A DNA stretch of 64,000 nt from Sphingobacteriia bacterium 24-36-13 (lineage in GTDB: Bacteria > Bacteroidota > Bacteroidia > Chitinophagales > Chitinophagaceae), in assembly GCA_002281875.1 (NCBI GenBank), contig NCHN01000007.1:25198-89197 (forward strand), written 5' to 3'. The position numbers were made by a program, and so were the translations under genes. This document shows, piece after piece, positions 37,693 through 46,614 of this stretch (the first letter of the stretch is position 1; the number at the start of each line of letters is the position of its first letter). Under the pieces are notes generated by a model. The model searched no databases and was not told where the DNA came from. It saw only the letters and a program-made list of their open reading frames with translations.

Positions 37693-38365
37693 AATTAGTA
37701 TAATTTCTTGCTCCAAATAGCAAACTACCTATTCTAACCATCTTACTCCCCTCTTCAATAGCCATTGCATAGTCTCCGCTCATACCCATTGATAAGACGG
37801 GTTCTTTTTCTGAATGCTCCAATATCCAAGATGTATTTTTAGTGAACAGGCTATTTAAATACTTGAATTCATTTCTAACTTTCATTTGATCTTCACTAAA
37901 AGATGCCATTCCCATTAATCCGCAGATTCTTACATTGAATAATTGATCTATCTGAGTGATTATTTCTTCTAGCTCTCTTTCATCTAATCCAAATTTTGAT
38001 TCTTCTTCCGCAATATGAATTTGTAACAAGCAATCAATCACCCGGTTGTTTTTGATTGCTTGTTTATTGATTTCTTGTAATAATTTCAAACTATCAACAC
38101 CATGTATCAAATGAACAAAGGGTGCGATGAATTTAACCTTATTGCTTTGCAAATGACCAATAAAATGCCAGCGAATATCTTTGGGTAATGCTGCAGATTT
38201 GTCAACTAATTCCTTCACATAATTTTCTCCAAAGTCTCTTTGCCCCAAATGGTATAATTCCATTAAGTCTTCATTAGGCTTTGTTTTGCTTACTGCTACT
38301 AAACAAGTTTTAGTGTTGGCCAATTCTTTTACTATATGTTGATATGCTATGGTATTTACAGGCAT
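37691..38365 (-). CDS. PLP-binding homeostasis protein, YggS/PLPBP family
   Basis: Cytoplasmic pyridoxal-phosphate-binding protein of 224 residues, involved in B6 homeostasis rather than a known reaction. The PLP lysine is K27 in VAVSKTKP. Other marks are DFGENYVKELVDK, WHFIGHLQSNKVK, and LSMGMSGDYAMAIEEGSKMVRIGSLLFG near the end, the fold III barrel with the Ser/Gly phosphate-binding loop. It is the last gene of a three-gene minus-strand run (acyl-CoA dehydrogenase, unknown secreted protein, yggS) with spacers of 5 and 12 bases. Confidence 0.94.
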   Translation of the reverse strand: MPVNTIAYQHIVKELANTKTCLVAVSKTKPNEDLMELYHLGQRDFGENYVKELVDKSAALPKDIRWHFIGHLQSNKVKFIAPFVHLIHGVDSLKLLQEINKQAIKNNRVIDCLLQIHIAEEESKFGLDERELEEIITQIDQLFNVRICGLMGMASFSEDQMKVRNEFKYLNSLFTKNTSWILEHSEKEPVLSMGMSGDYAMAIEEGSKMVRIGSLLFGARNYTN

Positions 38366-38377
38366 AATTGTTATTGA

Positions 38378-39541
38378 TTAATTTACCAATTTTTGATGCA
38401 AAATGATATTTTCTAATAATAAAACATTGTTATATGCTGGGCAATAGTATTTGAATGTCCCCAACTTACTCGCAGTAAAAGATTTTTTTAATTGATTGGG
38501 TAGCATTGAAGCCATATTGGCAATGAAAAAAGAAAACTGTTCATCTTCAATTAATTGAGTCAAATTTAGTGTATTCTGTACCTCTATAAAATCAGGTTTT
38601 ACGCCCCATCTTATTAAAGAAGAGGACAATAGAACTTGGTTCAAAAATGGTTGTCTTTTTTGTTCTAGTTCTTGAGCTTGCTTAATAAGTATTGGTTTAA
38701 ACTTTTCAAGTTCTGGAATAGGTTTTAGTGCCATTAATCTAGACAGATGATATAAAATAATTGCTGTACTACCGTAATGCGGAGAAATAAAGGTTGGTGC
38801 AGTAAGATGCTTGTTTTCTTCTAAAATATTTACAATTACTTGCACACTTGATGAGTCTGCTTTTGTAAAGGGTAGTTTATATTCTTGAACAAAATAGAGC
38901 AGGTTACTAAGTACTGAAATATCAAAATCTACGGGCATTTTCTCGCCAAACCAAACCGAATAGGCAGGTAAATGGCTGAGTGAAGGCAAGGTATTATTGA
39001 TTTTACCTTTACCTCCGTTTATATATTCTTGCATTAACAAATGAATATAGTTGGCAGTTTTTTCATTTGCATTCAGTGCCATTAAAGTAATGACCGTATC
39101 ATCCATATCGTCTGGCAATGATTGACTCTTATTAAAAAGATTCATCCAGCCACTATTGGGAAAAATTTGTGCCGTGTCTGTTGGCCAAAAATTATACGTG
39201 TCTCTGCCTTTTCGATTTTTAAATTTCGTAAATACGGGTTTTGCATTTGAAGAAATCTGCTCAACCAGTTTTTGTTGGTAAGGGGTTAGCTGATCTTTAA
39301 TCCTATCTAAAGTAAATACAATTAATCCGGTAAAGAATGGATTAATATCTGCTTTTTGCCGATCTTGATTCAACGCATAGGTTCTGTACGAAGGGAATAG
39401 TCCTTTAGGAAAAACGCCGTTTTCTTTTACTTGAAGCTGATCAATACGATGTAGTAATTGAGTAACAATGGTGGTATCAAAAGCGATGCTCTTATTCATG
39501 CATATTAAAAACAAGAATAAGAGCATGCTCCTAAATTTCAT
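38378..39541 (-). CDS. Exported all-helical protein of unknown function with DxDDT motif
   Basis: Three hundred eighty-seven residues with a signal peptide (about 1-20, KSIAF). The mature part is rich in amphipathic helices with a regular spacing of short loops, suggesting an alpha/alpha toroid or solenoid. D145-M-D147-D148-T149 forms a DxDDT motif inside PDDMDDTVITLMAL, a pattern seen in class II terpene cyclases and some toroid enzymes. A second segment (FPSYRTY, NPFFTGLIVFTLDRI near 48-81) resembles family-conserved text of secreted unknowns. I recognise no family with confidence. It lies between acyl-CoA dehydrogenase and yggS in a tight run. Confidence 0.7.
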   Translation of the reverse strand: MKFRSMLLFLFLICMNKSIAFDTTIVTQLLHRIDQLQVKENGVFPKGLFPSYRTYALNQDRQKADINPFFTGLIVFTLDRIKDQLTPYQQKLVEQISSNAKPVFTKFKNRKGRDTYNFWPTDTAQIFPNSGWMNLFNKSQSLPDDMDDTVITLMALNANEKTANYIHLLMQEYINGGKGKINNTLPSLSHLPAYSVWFGEKMPVDFDISVLSNLLYFVQEYKLPFTKADSSSVQVIVNILEENKHLTAPTFISPHYGSTAIILYHLSRLMALKPIPELEKFKPILIKQAQELEQKRQPFLNQVLLSSSLIRWGVKPDFIEVQNTLNLTQLIEDEQFSFFIANMASMLPNQLKKSFTASKLGTFKYYCPAYNNVLLLENIILHQKLVN

Positions 39542-39546
39542 ATACT

Positions 39547-40701
39547 TTACTTTAAAATACTTCTACTAATTACAATACGCTGAACTTCACTAGTTCCCTC
39601 ATAAATCTGGGTGATTTTTGCATCACGCATCAATCGTTCAACATGGTACTCTTTTACAAAACCATAACCACCATGTATTTGAACTGCTTCAGTTGAAACC
39701 CACATGGCTGCTTCACTTGCAAACACTTTAGCCATAGAAGAACTCAATGTATAATCTAATCCATTGTCTTTTTCCCAAGCAGCTTTTAAACAAAGTAAAC
39801 GAGCAGCTTCAATTTTGGTAGCCATATCCGCTAATTTAAATTGAATGGCTTGGTGATGCATAATTTCTTTTCCAAATGCTTTACGCTGCTTGCTATATGC
39901 CAATGCTAATTCATAAGCTCCGCTGGCAATACCCAATGCTTGAGATGCAATTCCAATTCTTCCTCCAGCTAAGGTTTTCATTGCAAATTTGAAACCGAAT
40001 CCATCTTCTCCAATTCTATTTTCTTTTGGAACTATTACGTCATTAAATAAAATAGTATGGGTGTCGCTACCTCTAATACCTAATTTATTTTCTTTTGCAG
40101 CTACCGTTACACCAGGCCAGTTTTTCTCCACTATAAAGGCATTAATACCTTTACTACCTTTTGCAGGATCCGTTTGAGCAATGACTAAATATACAGAGGC
40201 TGAAGATCCATTGGTAATCCAATTTTTTGTTCCATTTAATAAATAATGATCTCCTTTGTCTTCTGCTGTTGTTTGCTGACTCGTTGCATCGCTACCCGCT
40301 TCTGGTTCACTCAATAAAAATGCGCCTATGTATAAATCATTGTCCTTTCTACCTTGTGCCAATGGGGTTAAATATTTTTTCTTTTGCTCTTCATTACCAA
40401 AAGTTTCTAAGCCCCAACAAACCAAGCTATTGTTAACGCTCATACTAACACTAGTACTTGCATCCACTTTACTAATTTCTTCCATAGCCAATACATAGCT
40501 AAGGGTATCCATTCCTGCTCCACCGTAATCAGGGCTTACCATCATACCCATAAAACCCAATTCAGCCAATTTCATTACCTGTTCGCGAGGATATTTCTGG
40601 TGCTCATCTCTCTCAATAACGCCAGGTTTACACTCATTTTGGGCAAAATCTCTTGCCGCTTTCTGAATCATCAAATGTTCTTCACTCAACTGAAAATGCA
40701 T
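39547..40701 (-). CDS. Acyl-CoA dehydrogenase
   Basis: FAD enzyme forming trans-2-enoyl-CoA, 384 residues, the usual length for short/medium-chain members. The catalytic base is E368 in IYEGTSEVQR. AFLLSEPEAGSDA (FAD segment), NGTKNWITNG, GIRGSDTHTILFNDVIVP and LAGGRIGIASQALGIA are canonical. The base at this position fits short-chain, butyryl or glutaryl-type enzymes; chain length cannot be set. Electrons would pass to ETF. It heads the three-gene run whose other members are the unknown helical protein and yggS. Confidence 0.94.
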   Translation of the reverse strand: MHFQLSEEHLMIQKAARDFAQNECKPGVIERDEHQKYPREQVMKLAELGFMGMMVSPDYGGAGMDTLSYVLAMEEISKVDASTSVSMSVNNSLVCWGLETFGNEEQKKKYLTPLAQGRKDNDLYIGAFLLSEPEAGSDATSQQTTAEDKGDHYLLNGTKNWITNGSSASVYLVIAQTDPAKGSKGINAFIVEKNWPGVTVAAKENKLGIRGSDTHTILFNDVIVPKENRIGEDGFGFKFAMKTLAGGRIGIASQALGIASGAYELALAYSKQRKAFGKEIMHHQAIQFKLADMATKIEAARLLCLKAAWEKDNGLDYTLSSSMAKVFASEAAMWVSTEAVQIHGGYGFVKEYHVERLMRDAKITQIYEGTSEVQRIVISRSILK

Positions 40702-40772
40702 GGTTGTAAAATTTTATGGCGCAAAAATAAGCTAACAAGCGTTAGGATGTACGATGTTTTACAAAAAAATGG

Positions 40773-41837
40773 CTACTTCTTTGTTTTTGTAAATAAATTA
40801 TTTGAGCAAGTAAAAAGTCCTTCTTTGGTTTTACTATCGAGATTGGTGTATTTGCCAGCTAATATACTTTGACCAATATAACCAGGATTATCCCCCTTCC
40901 CTAGCGGCCAATTCCCCACTGTGTTTTCAATTTGAATACTACTCAATTGTGCAATAGTTAAAGCAAAATCAGAGCAATTGTAATCGCTTAAATGATATTC
41001 ATTGCTAATATTGTGATCGATGTATTCAAGTATTTTTTCAAATTGTTCTTTTGAAACAAATTTCCCCAATAATTGATCCCAAGTATGATAAGCATCATCC
41101 TTTATTACAGAATTAGCTTTTGGCATTAAAGGATTAACTGGAATCAATTGGCCCTCTTCAGGATAAAATCCCAATGTTTTACAAACTGCTGATTGATCTT
41201 TGTTGTATTTAATCAAAGAAATAAAGGAATGACCTACTTCCCCCAATCCGGTATTCGTATTTTTTTGACCGGGAATCGGCTGTTTAATAAGCAGTGCTAA
41301 AGCATAATGAGTTGCTTCTTTTTGATCTAAGAATGCTTCTACAATAGATGCTGTTTGTATTAATTCTGATTCAAACTCCTCGGTTCTTTCCAACTCTTTT
41401 TGGTTAATTTGGTCTTGTACCATCAACTCTAATATCTCGTCGTTAACAATGTTTTCTTTGATTTTATTTTCATAATTGCTATTGGTGCTAAAGAATGATA
41501 TGTATCGCTTACCTCTTTTGGTAGCATTATATTTTGATTCAACCGAACCTGCTTTATAAAAGCAAGCCATAGCAGCAGTGAAATTGTTGTACCGAGCAAG
41601 TACAACTGCTAAATTATTGTACAAATGAGATAGAATACTTTGGTCTGTTACTGCTTCCTTAGTCTGAAGTACTTGATGTAATTGAACCAATGCTAGATGC
41701 GACTTACCATTGGCAATATGGCGATCGCTTTCCTTTAAAGCATTTATTATTTCAATATTGGGTAATAATTGTCCAGCTACCTCTGTATTTGCTAATTGCA
41801 AAATTAAAAACGCAATTAGCCAATATCTCCTTTTCAT
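40773..41837 (-). CDS. Exported TPR-like protein with permuted papain-type domain
   Basis: Three hundred fifty-four residues. A signal peptide (1-22, EVAGQ) is followed by helical repeats of TPR type (about 32-100: LVQLHQVLQTKEAV, LYNNLAVVLARYNNFTAAMACFYKAG). After a charged linker (about 120-170), a C-terminal domain carries H203 in GEVGHSFISL and C288 in DYNCSDFAL, the His-before-Cys order of permuted NlpC/P60-like (LRAT/YiiX-type) domains. I infer a thiol hydrolase or binder of envelope amides; no exact family is recognised. Downstream of an AmpD-like lipoprotein gene by 18 bases, which suggests an envelope-related partner role. Confidence 0.6.
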   Translation of the reverse strand: MKRRYWLIAFLILQLANTEVAGQLLPNIEIINALKESDRHIANGKSHLALVQLHQVLQTKEAVTDQSILSHLYNNLAVVLARYNNFTAAMACFYKAGSVESKYNATKRGKRYISFFSTNSNYENKIKENIVNDEILELMVQDQINQKELERTEEFESELIQTASIVEAFLDQKEATHYALALLIKQPIPGQKNTNTGLGEVGHSFISLIKYNKDQSAVCKTLGFYPEEGQLIPVNPLMPKANSVIKDDAYHTWDQLLGKFVSKEQFEKILEYIDHNISNEYHLSDYNCSDFALTIAQLSSIQIENTVGNWPLGKGDNPGYIGQSILAGKYTNLDSKTKEGLFTCSNNLFTKTKK

Positions 41838-41855
41838 ATTAATTGGTTTACTCCA

Positions 41856-42671
41856 TTAGAAATATTTCTTTTGGAGATTAAACAAAATTTCTTTGCCATA
41901 AGGAGTCATACCCTTGGTGGTATCTTGTAAAAAATGTCTTTTAAAAGCAACAATAGCAGCTGTAGTATCTTTTATATCGAATCCTACAATTCTTAGGCCA
42001 ATAATATGATTGAAACTAGTTGGAACAGTATCTCTAATTTCATCATACCATAACCCAAAGCCTTTTTCCGCTAATTGTTTCCAAGGGAATCGCCAATTGG
42101 GATCATTTTTTCGAGTTGGGGCAATATCACCATGTCCAATAAAATTGGCCGTAGGTATATTGTACGCTTTTTTAAGTTTACCTAATACTACCAATAAACT
42201 ATTTATTTGTGCTTGTTCAAAATATTCAAAACCGTTGTTGTCTAATTCAATGCCAATTGAAGCAGAATTCATGTCCAATTGATTTCCCCATCTACTTACC
42301 CCTGCATGTTGACCCCTGAAATAGTCGTTTAACATCTGAAATACTTTGCCATCACTTCCAATCACATAATGCGCACTAACAGCAGTTCTGGGCAAAGTGA
42401 AAGTTTTTAATGTTTGATCAGTAGAATGTTGTGCCGTATGATGAATAATCACATAGCTGGGTTTGCGAATCCCAAAATTAGTTGTGCCAACCCAATAAGG
42501 AGATGGCGGAATAGTATCGTTTATAATTGATTGTTCAGGAATTGTGCCAATAGTAGCTAAGTAATTCTTTACTTGTTTTTTATAAACTTTATTGGTGGCT
42601 TTATATGGGTTCTTATTACAGGCTAATCCAATTAAAATTAAGCTTAATGCAATGAGGGCTTTGTTTTTCAT
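41856..42671 (-). CDS. AmpD/AmiD-like N-acetylmuramoyl-L-alanine amidase lipoprotein
   Basis: Cleaves the bond between N-acetylmuramic acid and the stem peptide in peptidoglycan, probably at the outer membrane. Type II signal with lipobox IGLAC (C18) and 271 residues. The amidase_2 domain (about 70-200) has the zinc ligands H77 (IIHHTA), H180 (GHGDIAP) and D190, and K188, matching the AmpD spacing H-10-D with the Lys two residues before. The C-terminal tail (about 205-271) is of unknown role. ATG at 42671 is chosen because the signal peptide begins there. It precedes the TPR/papain-like gene by 18 bases. Confidence 0.88.
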   Translation of the reverse strand: MKNKALIALSLILIGLACNKNPYKATNKVYKKQVKNYLATIGTIPEQSIINDTIPPSPYWVGTTNFGIRKPSYVIIHHTAQHSTDQTLKTFTLPRTAVSAHYVIGSDGKVFQMLNDYFRGQHAGVSRWGNQLDMNSASIGIELDNNGFEYFEQAQINSLLVVLGKLKKAYNIPTANFIGHGDIAPTRKNDPNWRFPWKQLAEKGFGLWYDEIRDTVPTSFNHIIGLRIVGFDIKDTTAAIVAFKRHFLQDTTKGMTPYGKEILFNLQKKYF

Positions 42672-42706
42672 ATTCAATTTATAAATAGCTAAGTTATTGA
42701 ATCCCG

Positions 42707-43168
42707 TTAATCGTACTTGGTTTTCTTTTCAGGGGTGTAATCCAATTGTTCTTTTAGTGCAGCTTCTGTTGGATTATTGGTAATGGATACCGCAATTTGA
42801 AATAACACTATGGCTGCTATGATTGATCCAAATAATTCTTCCCAATGCAGCCAATATCCCCAAAAACGGTACACACTTGCTTTTGAAGGATGTTCGGATT
42901 CAAATATAACGGTTACTTTTTCACCTGCTTGATACGATAATAATGGATAGGCTACATTAATTGAGTAAGCATTTATGCCAATTGAATAAAAAGCTTTCGG
43001 AATGATTTGATTCGTTGCACTGTCTTTCACCATTTGAATGGTGGCAGGATATTTTTCTCCATCAAAATAATCGGGTTGCCTAGTCCATAAGATATAAGAC
43101 CCAAAGATGATTAAGTATAATATAATGAGTGATCTGTTCAAAAATAGTATTAAGGATTTGTAAAACAA
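42707..43168 (-). CDS. Two-helix membrane protein with periplasmic loop, unknown
   Basis: About 153 residues: a helix at about 10-30, an extracytoplasmic stretch of about 80 residues (YPATIQMVKDSATNQII, GEKVTVIFESEHPSKASVYRFWGYWLHW) and a second helix at about 113-130, then a charged tail. The loop resembles DUF3592-type proteins, but I would not assign one. No ATG precedes the first helix; the start would be TTG at 43168 or TTG at 43141, both poor. The first overlaps the aconitase terminator hairpin, so the true start is uncertain. Confidence 0.55.
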   Translation of the reverse strand: MFYKSLILFLNRSLIILYLIIFGSYILWTRQPDYFDGEKYPATIQMVKDSATNQIIPKAFYSIGINAYSINVAYPLLSYQAGEKVTVIFESEHPSKASVYRFWGYWLHWEELFGSIIAAIVLFQIAVSITNNPTEAALKEQLDYTPEKKTKYD

Positions 43169-43199
43169 AAGTCCTACCGGTTTAATTCGATAGGACTTT
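43168..43199 (-). terminator. Terminator of the aconitase gene
   Basis: On the minus strand, 9-bp stem (43168-43176 with 43191-43199, AAAGTCCTA type), 14-base loop, followed by TTTTGTTTT. It lies 31 bases after the aconitase stop. Confidence 0.65.
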
Positions 43200-43229
43200 A
43201 TATCAATTTATAGTTCAATAGGCATTGTA

Positions 43230-45497
43230 TTATCCTGCAACTTGCTTGCGAATAATATTCAATGCACCACCCGCTTTAAACCATTCAATTTGTTGTGCAT
43301 TGTAAGTATGATTCACTACAATTTGGTCTTCAGAACCATCTTTATGTTGTAACACAATGGTTAAAGGCGTTTCAGGAGCAAATGAAGTTAATCCTTCAAT
43401 ATTAATAACATCATCTTCTTGAATTTTATCGTAGTCGGCTTTGTTGTTGAATGTTAATGCCAACATACCTTGCTTCTTCAAATTGGTTTCGTGAATACGT
43501 GCAAAAGACTTTACTAAAATGGCACGAACGCCTAAATGACGTGGTTCCATAGCAGCATGTTCTCTTGAACTACCTTCTCCATAATTTTCATCTCCTACTA
43601 CAATTGATCCAATTCCCGCTGCTTTATAAGCACGCTGTGTAGCAGGTACAGCACCGTATTCTCCTGTCAATTGATTTTTTACATTATCAGTTTTCTCATT
43701 AAAGAAATTAACCGCACCAATCAACATATTGTTAGAGATATTGTCTAAGTGTCCACGGAATTTTAACCATGGACCTGCCATAGAAATATGGTCTGTAGTA
43801 CACTTACCCTTTGCCTTAATCAACAGCTTTAATCCCTTTAGGTCTGTACCTTCCCAAGCCGCAAATGGATCTAATAATTGTAAACGCTTGCTAACTGGAT
43901 CAACTTTAACGTTTACAGCACTTCCATCTTCTGCAGGAGCTTGGTATCCTGCGTCTTCAACTGCAAAACCTCTTGGAGGTAATTCCATTCCGGTTGGTTC
44001 ATCTAATTTTACCTGCTCACCTTTTTCGTTAGTAAGGGTATCGGTTAAAGGATTGAAGGTAAGGTCTCCTGCAATCGCTAAAGCGGTTACCAACTCTGGG
44101 CTGGCAACAAATGCCATGGTATTCGGATTGCCATCTGCACGTTTAGCAAAGTTTCTATTGAAACTATGTACAATAGTGTTGCGTTCTTGCTTTTCAGCAC
44201 CTACTCTATCCCACATTCCAATACAAGGCCCACAAGCATTTGCAAATACAGTAGCGCCAATTTTATCAAAAACTTCTAAGAATCCATCACGCTCGATGGT
44301 ATAACGCACTTGCTCACTACCAGGGGTAATGGTGTACTGTGCTTTTGGCTTTAATCCTTTTTCATCTGCTTGACGAGCTAAACTAACTGCTCTACTAATG
44401 TCTTCGTAAGAGCTATTGGTACAGCTACCGATTAAACCCACTTCTACTTTTGTAGGCCAACCATTTGCAGCTGCAGCTTCCTTCATTTTTGAAATAGGTG
44501 TAGCTAAATCTGGTGTAAATGGACCGTTTAAGTGGGGCTCTAACTCACTCAAATTGATTTCAATCACTTGATCAAAATATTTTTCAGGTGAAGCATATAC
44601 TTCAGCATCAGCATTTAAATAAGCTTTAATACCATCAGCCAAATTGGCTACTTCTTCTCTACCGGTTGCTTTTAAATAACGGCTCATGCTGTCGTCGTAA
44701 CCAAAGGTTGAAGTAGTAGCACCAATTTCAGCTCCCATATTACAAATGGTTCCTTTACCAGTGCAGCTCATGGCCACAGCTCCTTCTCCAAAATATTCTA
44801 CAATAGCGCCAGTTCCACCTTTTACAGTTAATATTCCAGCAACTTTTAAAATAACATCTTTAGGAGCAGTCCAACCGCTTAATTTACCGGTAAGTTTTAC
44901 GCCAATAAGTTTAGGCCATTTTAATTCCCAAGGCAATCCTGCCATTACATCACAAGCATCCGCGCCACCAACACCTACTGCAATCATACCTAATCCACCA
45001 GCATTTACTGTATGTGAATCGGTTCCAATCATCATTCCCCCAGGGAAAGCATAGTTTTCTAACACTACTTGGTGAATAATACCAGCACCCGGTTTCCAAA
45101 ACCCAATTCCATATTTATTAGAAACAGAAGCCAAGAAGTCGTATACTTCTTTACTTTCTGCGTTTGCCACTTCAAGGTCTTTTTTAGCTTCATTTTTGGC
45201 TGTGATTAAGTGATCACAATGCACTGTAGATGGAACTGCTGCTTGCTTGCGACCAGCTTGCATGAATTGCAATAAGGCCATTTGAGCGGTTGCATCTTGC
45301 ATAGCAACTCTGTCTGGAGCAAAATCTACATAGCTATTGCCTCTTTCAAAATTAGCAATAGGTTGGTCTGCATGTAAGTGTGCAAATAGGATTTTTTCAG
45401 ATAAAGTAAGTGGTCTACCTAATACTTTTCGGGCATTATCTACTTTGGCAGGCATTTCTGCATACACTTTCTTAATCATGTCAATGTCAAAAGCCAT
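43230..45497 (-). CDS. Aconitate hydratase, mitochondrial/AcnA-like type
   Basis: TCA-cycle enzyme isomerising citrate to isocitrate with a 4Fe-4S cluster. The length of 755 residues matches mitochondrial-type aconitase. Cluster cysteines are in [11 protein letters not shown] and [12 protein letters not shown]. Other marks are [14 protein letters not shown], the swivel-domain [15 protein letters not shown] and the C-terminal [11 protein letters not shown]. Active-site Ser/Arg segments are intact. It is followed by its own terminator and diverges from a PspC-domain gene over 150 bases that hold two inverted repeats. Confidence 0.95.
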   Translation of the reverse strand: MAFDIDMIKKVYAEMPAKVDNARKVLGRPLTLSEKILFAHLHADQPIANFERGNSYVDFAPDRVAMQDATAQMALLQFMQAGRKQAAVPSTVHCDHLITAKNEAKKDLEVANAESKEVYDFLASVSNKYGIGFWKPGAGIIHQVVLENYAFPGGMMIGTDSHTVNAGGLGMIAVGVGGADACDVMAGLPWELKWPKLIGVKLTGKLSGWTAPKDVILKVAGILTVKGGTGAIVEYFGEGAVAMSCTGKGTICNMGAEIGATTSTFGYDDSMSRYLKATGREEVANLADGIKAYLNADAEVYASPEKYFDQVIEINLSELEPHLNGPFTPDLATPISKMKEAAAANGWPTKVEVGLIGSCTNSSYEDISRAVSLARQADEKGLKPKAQYTITPGSEQVRYTIERDGFLEVFDKIGATVFANACGPCIGMWDRVGAEKQERNTIVHSFNRNFAKRADGNPNTMAFVASPELVTALAIAGDLTFNPLTDTLTNEKGEQVKLDEPTGMELPPRGFAVEDAGYQAPAEDGSAVNVKVDPVSKRLQLLDPFAAWEGTDLKGLKLLIKAKGKCTTDHISMAGPWLKFRGHLDNISNNMLIGAVNFFNEKTDNVKNQLTGEYGAVPATQRAYKAAGIGSIVVGDENYGEGSSREHAAMEPRHLGVRAILVKSFARIHETNLKKQGMLALTFNNKADYDKIQEDDVINIEGLTSFAPETPLTIVLQHKDGSEDQIVVNHTYNAQQIEWFKAGGALNIIRKQVAG

Positions 45498-45577
45498 AAA
45501 GAAGTAATTTTATATTAATTGAATCTTTGCGTAAGCAGGGCAAATTTACTAAAAAACGAGCTTAGGTTAAAATGGAT

Positions 45578-45626
45578 TTATCAATTAATATGCACATTAT
45601 TGATAATTTAGTAGTTAACTTTAACT
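45578..45626. promoter_or_regulatory. Two inverted repeats between aconitase and pspC genes
   Basis: TTATCAAT at 45578-45585 pairs with ATTGATAA at 45599-45606 (13-base spacer), and AGTTAA-CT-TTAACT spans 45613-45626. Both lie 20-70 bases upstream of the PspC-domain gene ATG and may be operators. Their binding protein is unknown. Confidence 0.35.
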
Positions 45627-45647
45627 GTTATTAAGAAATAGTCAACC

Positions 45648-45869
45648 ATGCAAAAAATTAGAGAATTTTTAGAATTACAGGCTTTTGGGGTATGTTCCTC
45701 CATCGGTGTTAGACTAGGAATTGCGTCTACCAAAATTCGCATGTGGTTTATCTACATCTCATTTTTAACAATGGGGTCTCCCATTATCATATACATGATA
45801 CTGGCTTTCTGGAAAAACATTAAAAATTATGTTTTTGCAGCTAGAAGAAACCCACTGAAATACTACTAG
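45648..45869 (+). CDS. PspC-domain membrane protein
   Basis: Seventy-three residues. The PspC domain covers nearly all of it: GVCSSIGVRLGIASTKIRMWFIYISFLTMGSPIIIYMILAFW, with a first part that binds the membrane and a helix at about 34-56. Phage-shock C proteins sense inner-membrane stress. No pspA or pspB lies near, so only a PspC-like role can be stated. Its stop nearly touches the convergent beta-barrel gene. Confidence 0.78.
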   Translation: MQKIREFLELQAFGVCSSIGVRLGIASTKIRMWFIYISFLTMGSPIIIYMILAFWKNIKNYVFAARRNPLKYY

Positions 45870-45871
45870 TT

Positions 45872-46540
45872 TTATTTGCCTTTGTTTTTCAGTAAATAAT
45901 TGAATCCAACACTTAAGTTGGTGAGTGGCGAACTAAAGAATCCAGCGTTAAATGTTATACTATTATTTTTGGTTAGTGTGCCAGTATTGTCTTTTACAAC
46001 GCTGTTTGAATAACTTAAATCTGCAAAACTAGTATTGGGCTCTAAGTTGATCACCAATCGATTAGAAATTTGATAGCTAAGAACTGGTGCAATTCCAACT
46101 GTTGCTGAATAGGCATTTGTTTTTATTGGATTGGGGACGTTTTTCTGCGCATTATTTTGAATATTTAAATTTCCACCTATGCTTAACCCAATGAAAAGTT
46201 TTTTGGCAATTTCTTTAAAGTGAACCTGGCGATACCCTGCGTTAAATCCATTGCCTACATTCGAAACTTCTTGATTATTATTGATATTTTTATTATTACT
46301 ATAATTATACCCTAAACTAAAAAAAGACAATACATTTCTTTTAACAAACTTACCATATCCGATACCTACACCTAAGAAAAGATTCTTTTGTTGGCTCGAA
46401 AAGTTAGGTTGGCTTTTGCTTGAATTAGGGCTTAGGTTAAATGACCCGCTAAACAATTGTTGGTTCGCTTCACCAAATTGAGCATTAACTAAATTGCTGA
46501 GAACAAAAAAGGAAATGGTTAAGAGTATCGTTTTCTTCAT
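45872..46540 (-). CDS. Outer-membrane beta-barrel protein, unknown
   Basis: Exported protein of 222 residues with a signal peptide (1-20, NAQ). The mature chain alternates polar and apolar residues in about eight strands (LFLGVGIGYGKFV, LSFFSLGYNYSNN, KLFIGLSIGGNLNI, YSATVGIAPVLSYQI, LTNLSVGFNYLL) and ends in a strand typical of barrels. Asn/Ser-rich loops join them. Substrate or function unknown; it resembles small OmpA/OmpW-like barrels by composition only. It lies 74 bases downstream of glnS on the same strand. Confidence 0.75.
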   Translation of the reverse strand: MKKTILLTISFFVLSNLVNAQFGEANQQLFSGSFNLSPNSSKSQPNFSSQQKNLFLGVGIGYGKFVKRNVLSFFSLGYNYSNNKNINNNQEVSNVGNGFNAGYRQVHFKEIAKKLFIGLSIGGNLNIQNNAQKNVPNPIKTNAYSATVGIAPVLSYQISNRLVINLEPNTSFADLSYSNSVVKDNTGTLTKNNSITFNAGFFSSPLTNLSVGFNYLLKNKGK

Positions 46541-46614
46541 ATTGAATAATTGAATTCAAAAATGATGATTTATACTGAAACCATTTCCTTTAAAAAAGTT
46601 AATATGGGTGTCAA

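Noticed and set aside
38378-39541. Terpene or squalene cyclase based on the DxDDT motif
   Set aside because: The protein is exported, only 387 residues, and shows no QW repeats or other cyclase motifs.
43729-44304. 191-codon open frame opposite the aconitase gene
   Set aside because: It runs antisense within the highly conserved aconitase coding sequence, has no recognisable domain and looks like a codon-bias shadow. Others of the same kind lie opposite dienoyl-CoA reductase (12890-13258), glnS (47222-47641), groEL (25534-25839) and the MCE gene (55956-56315).
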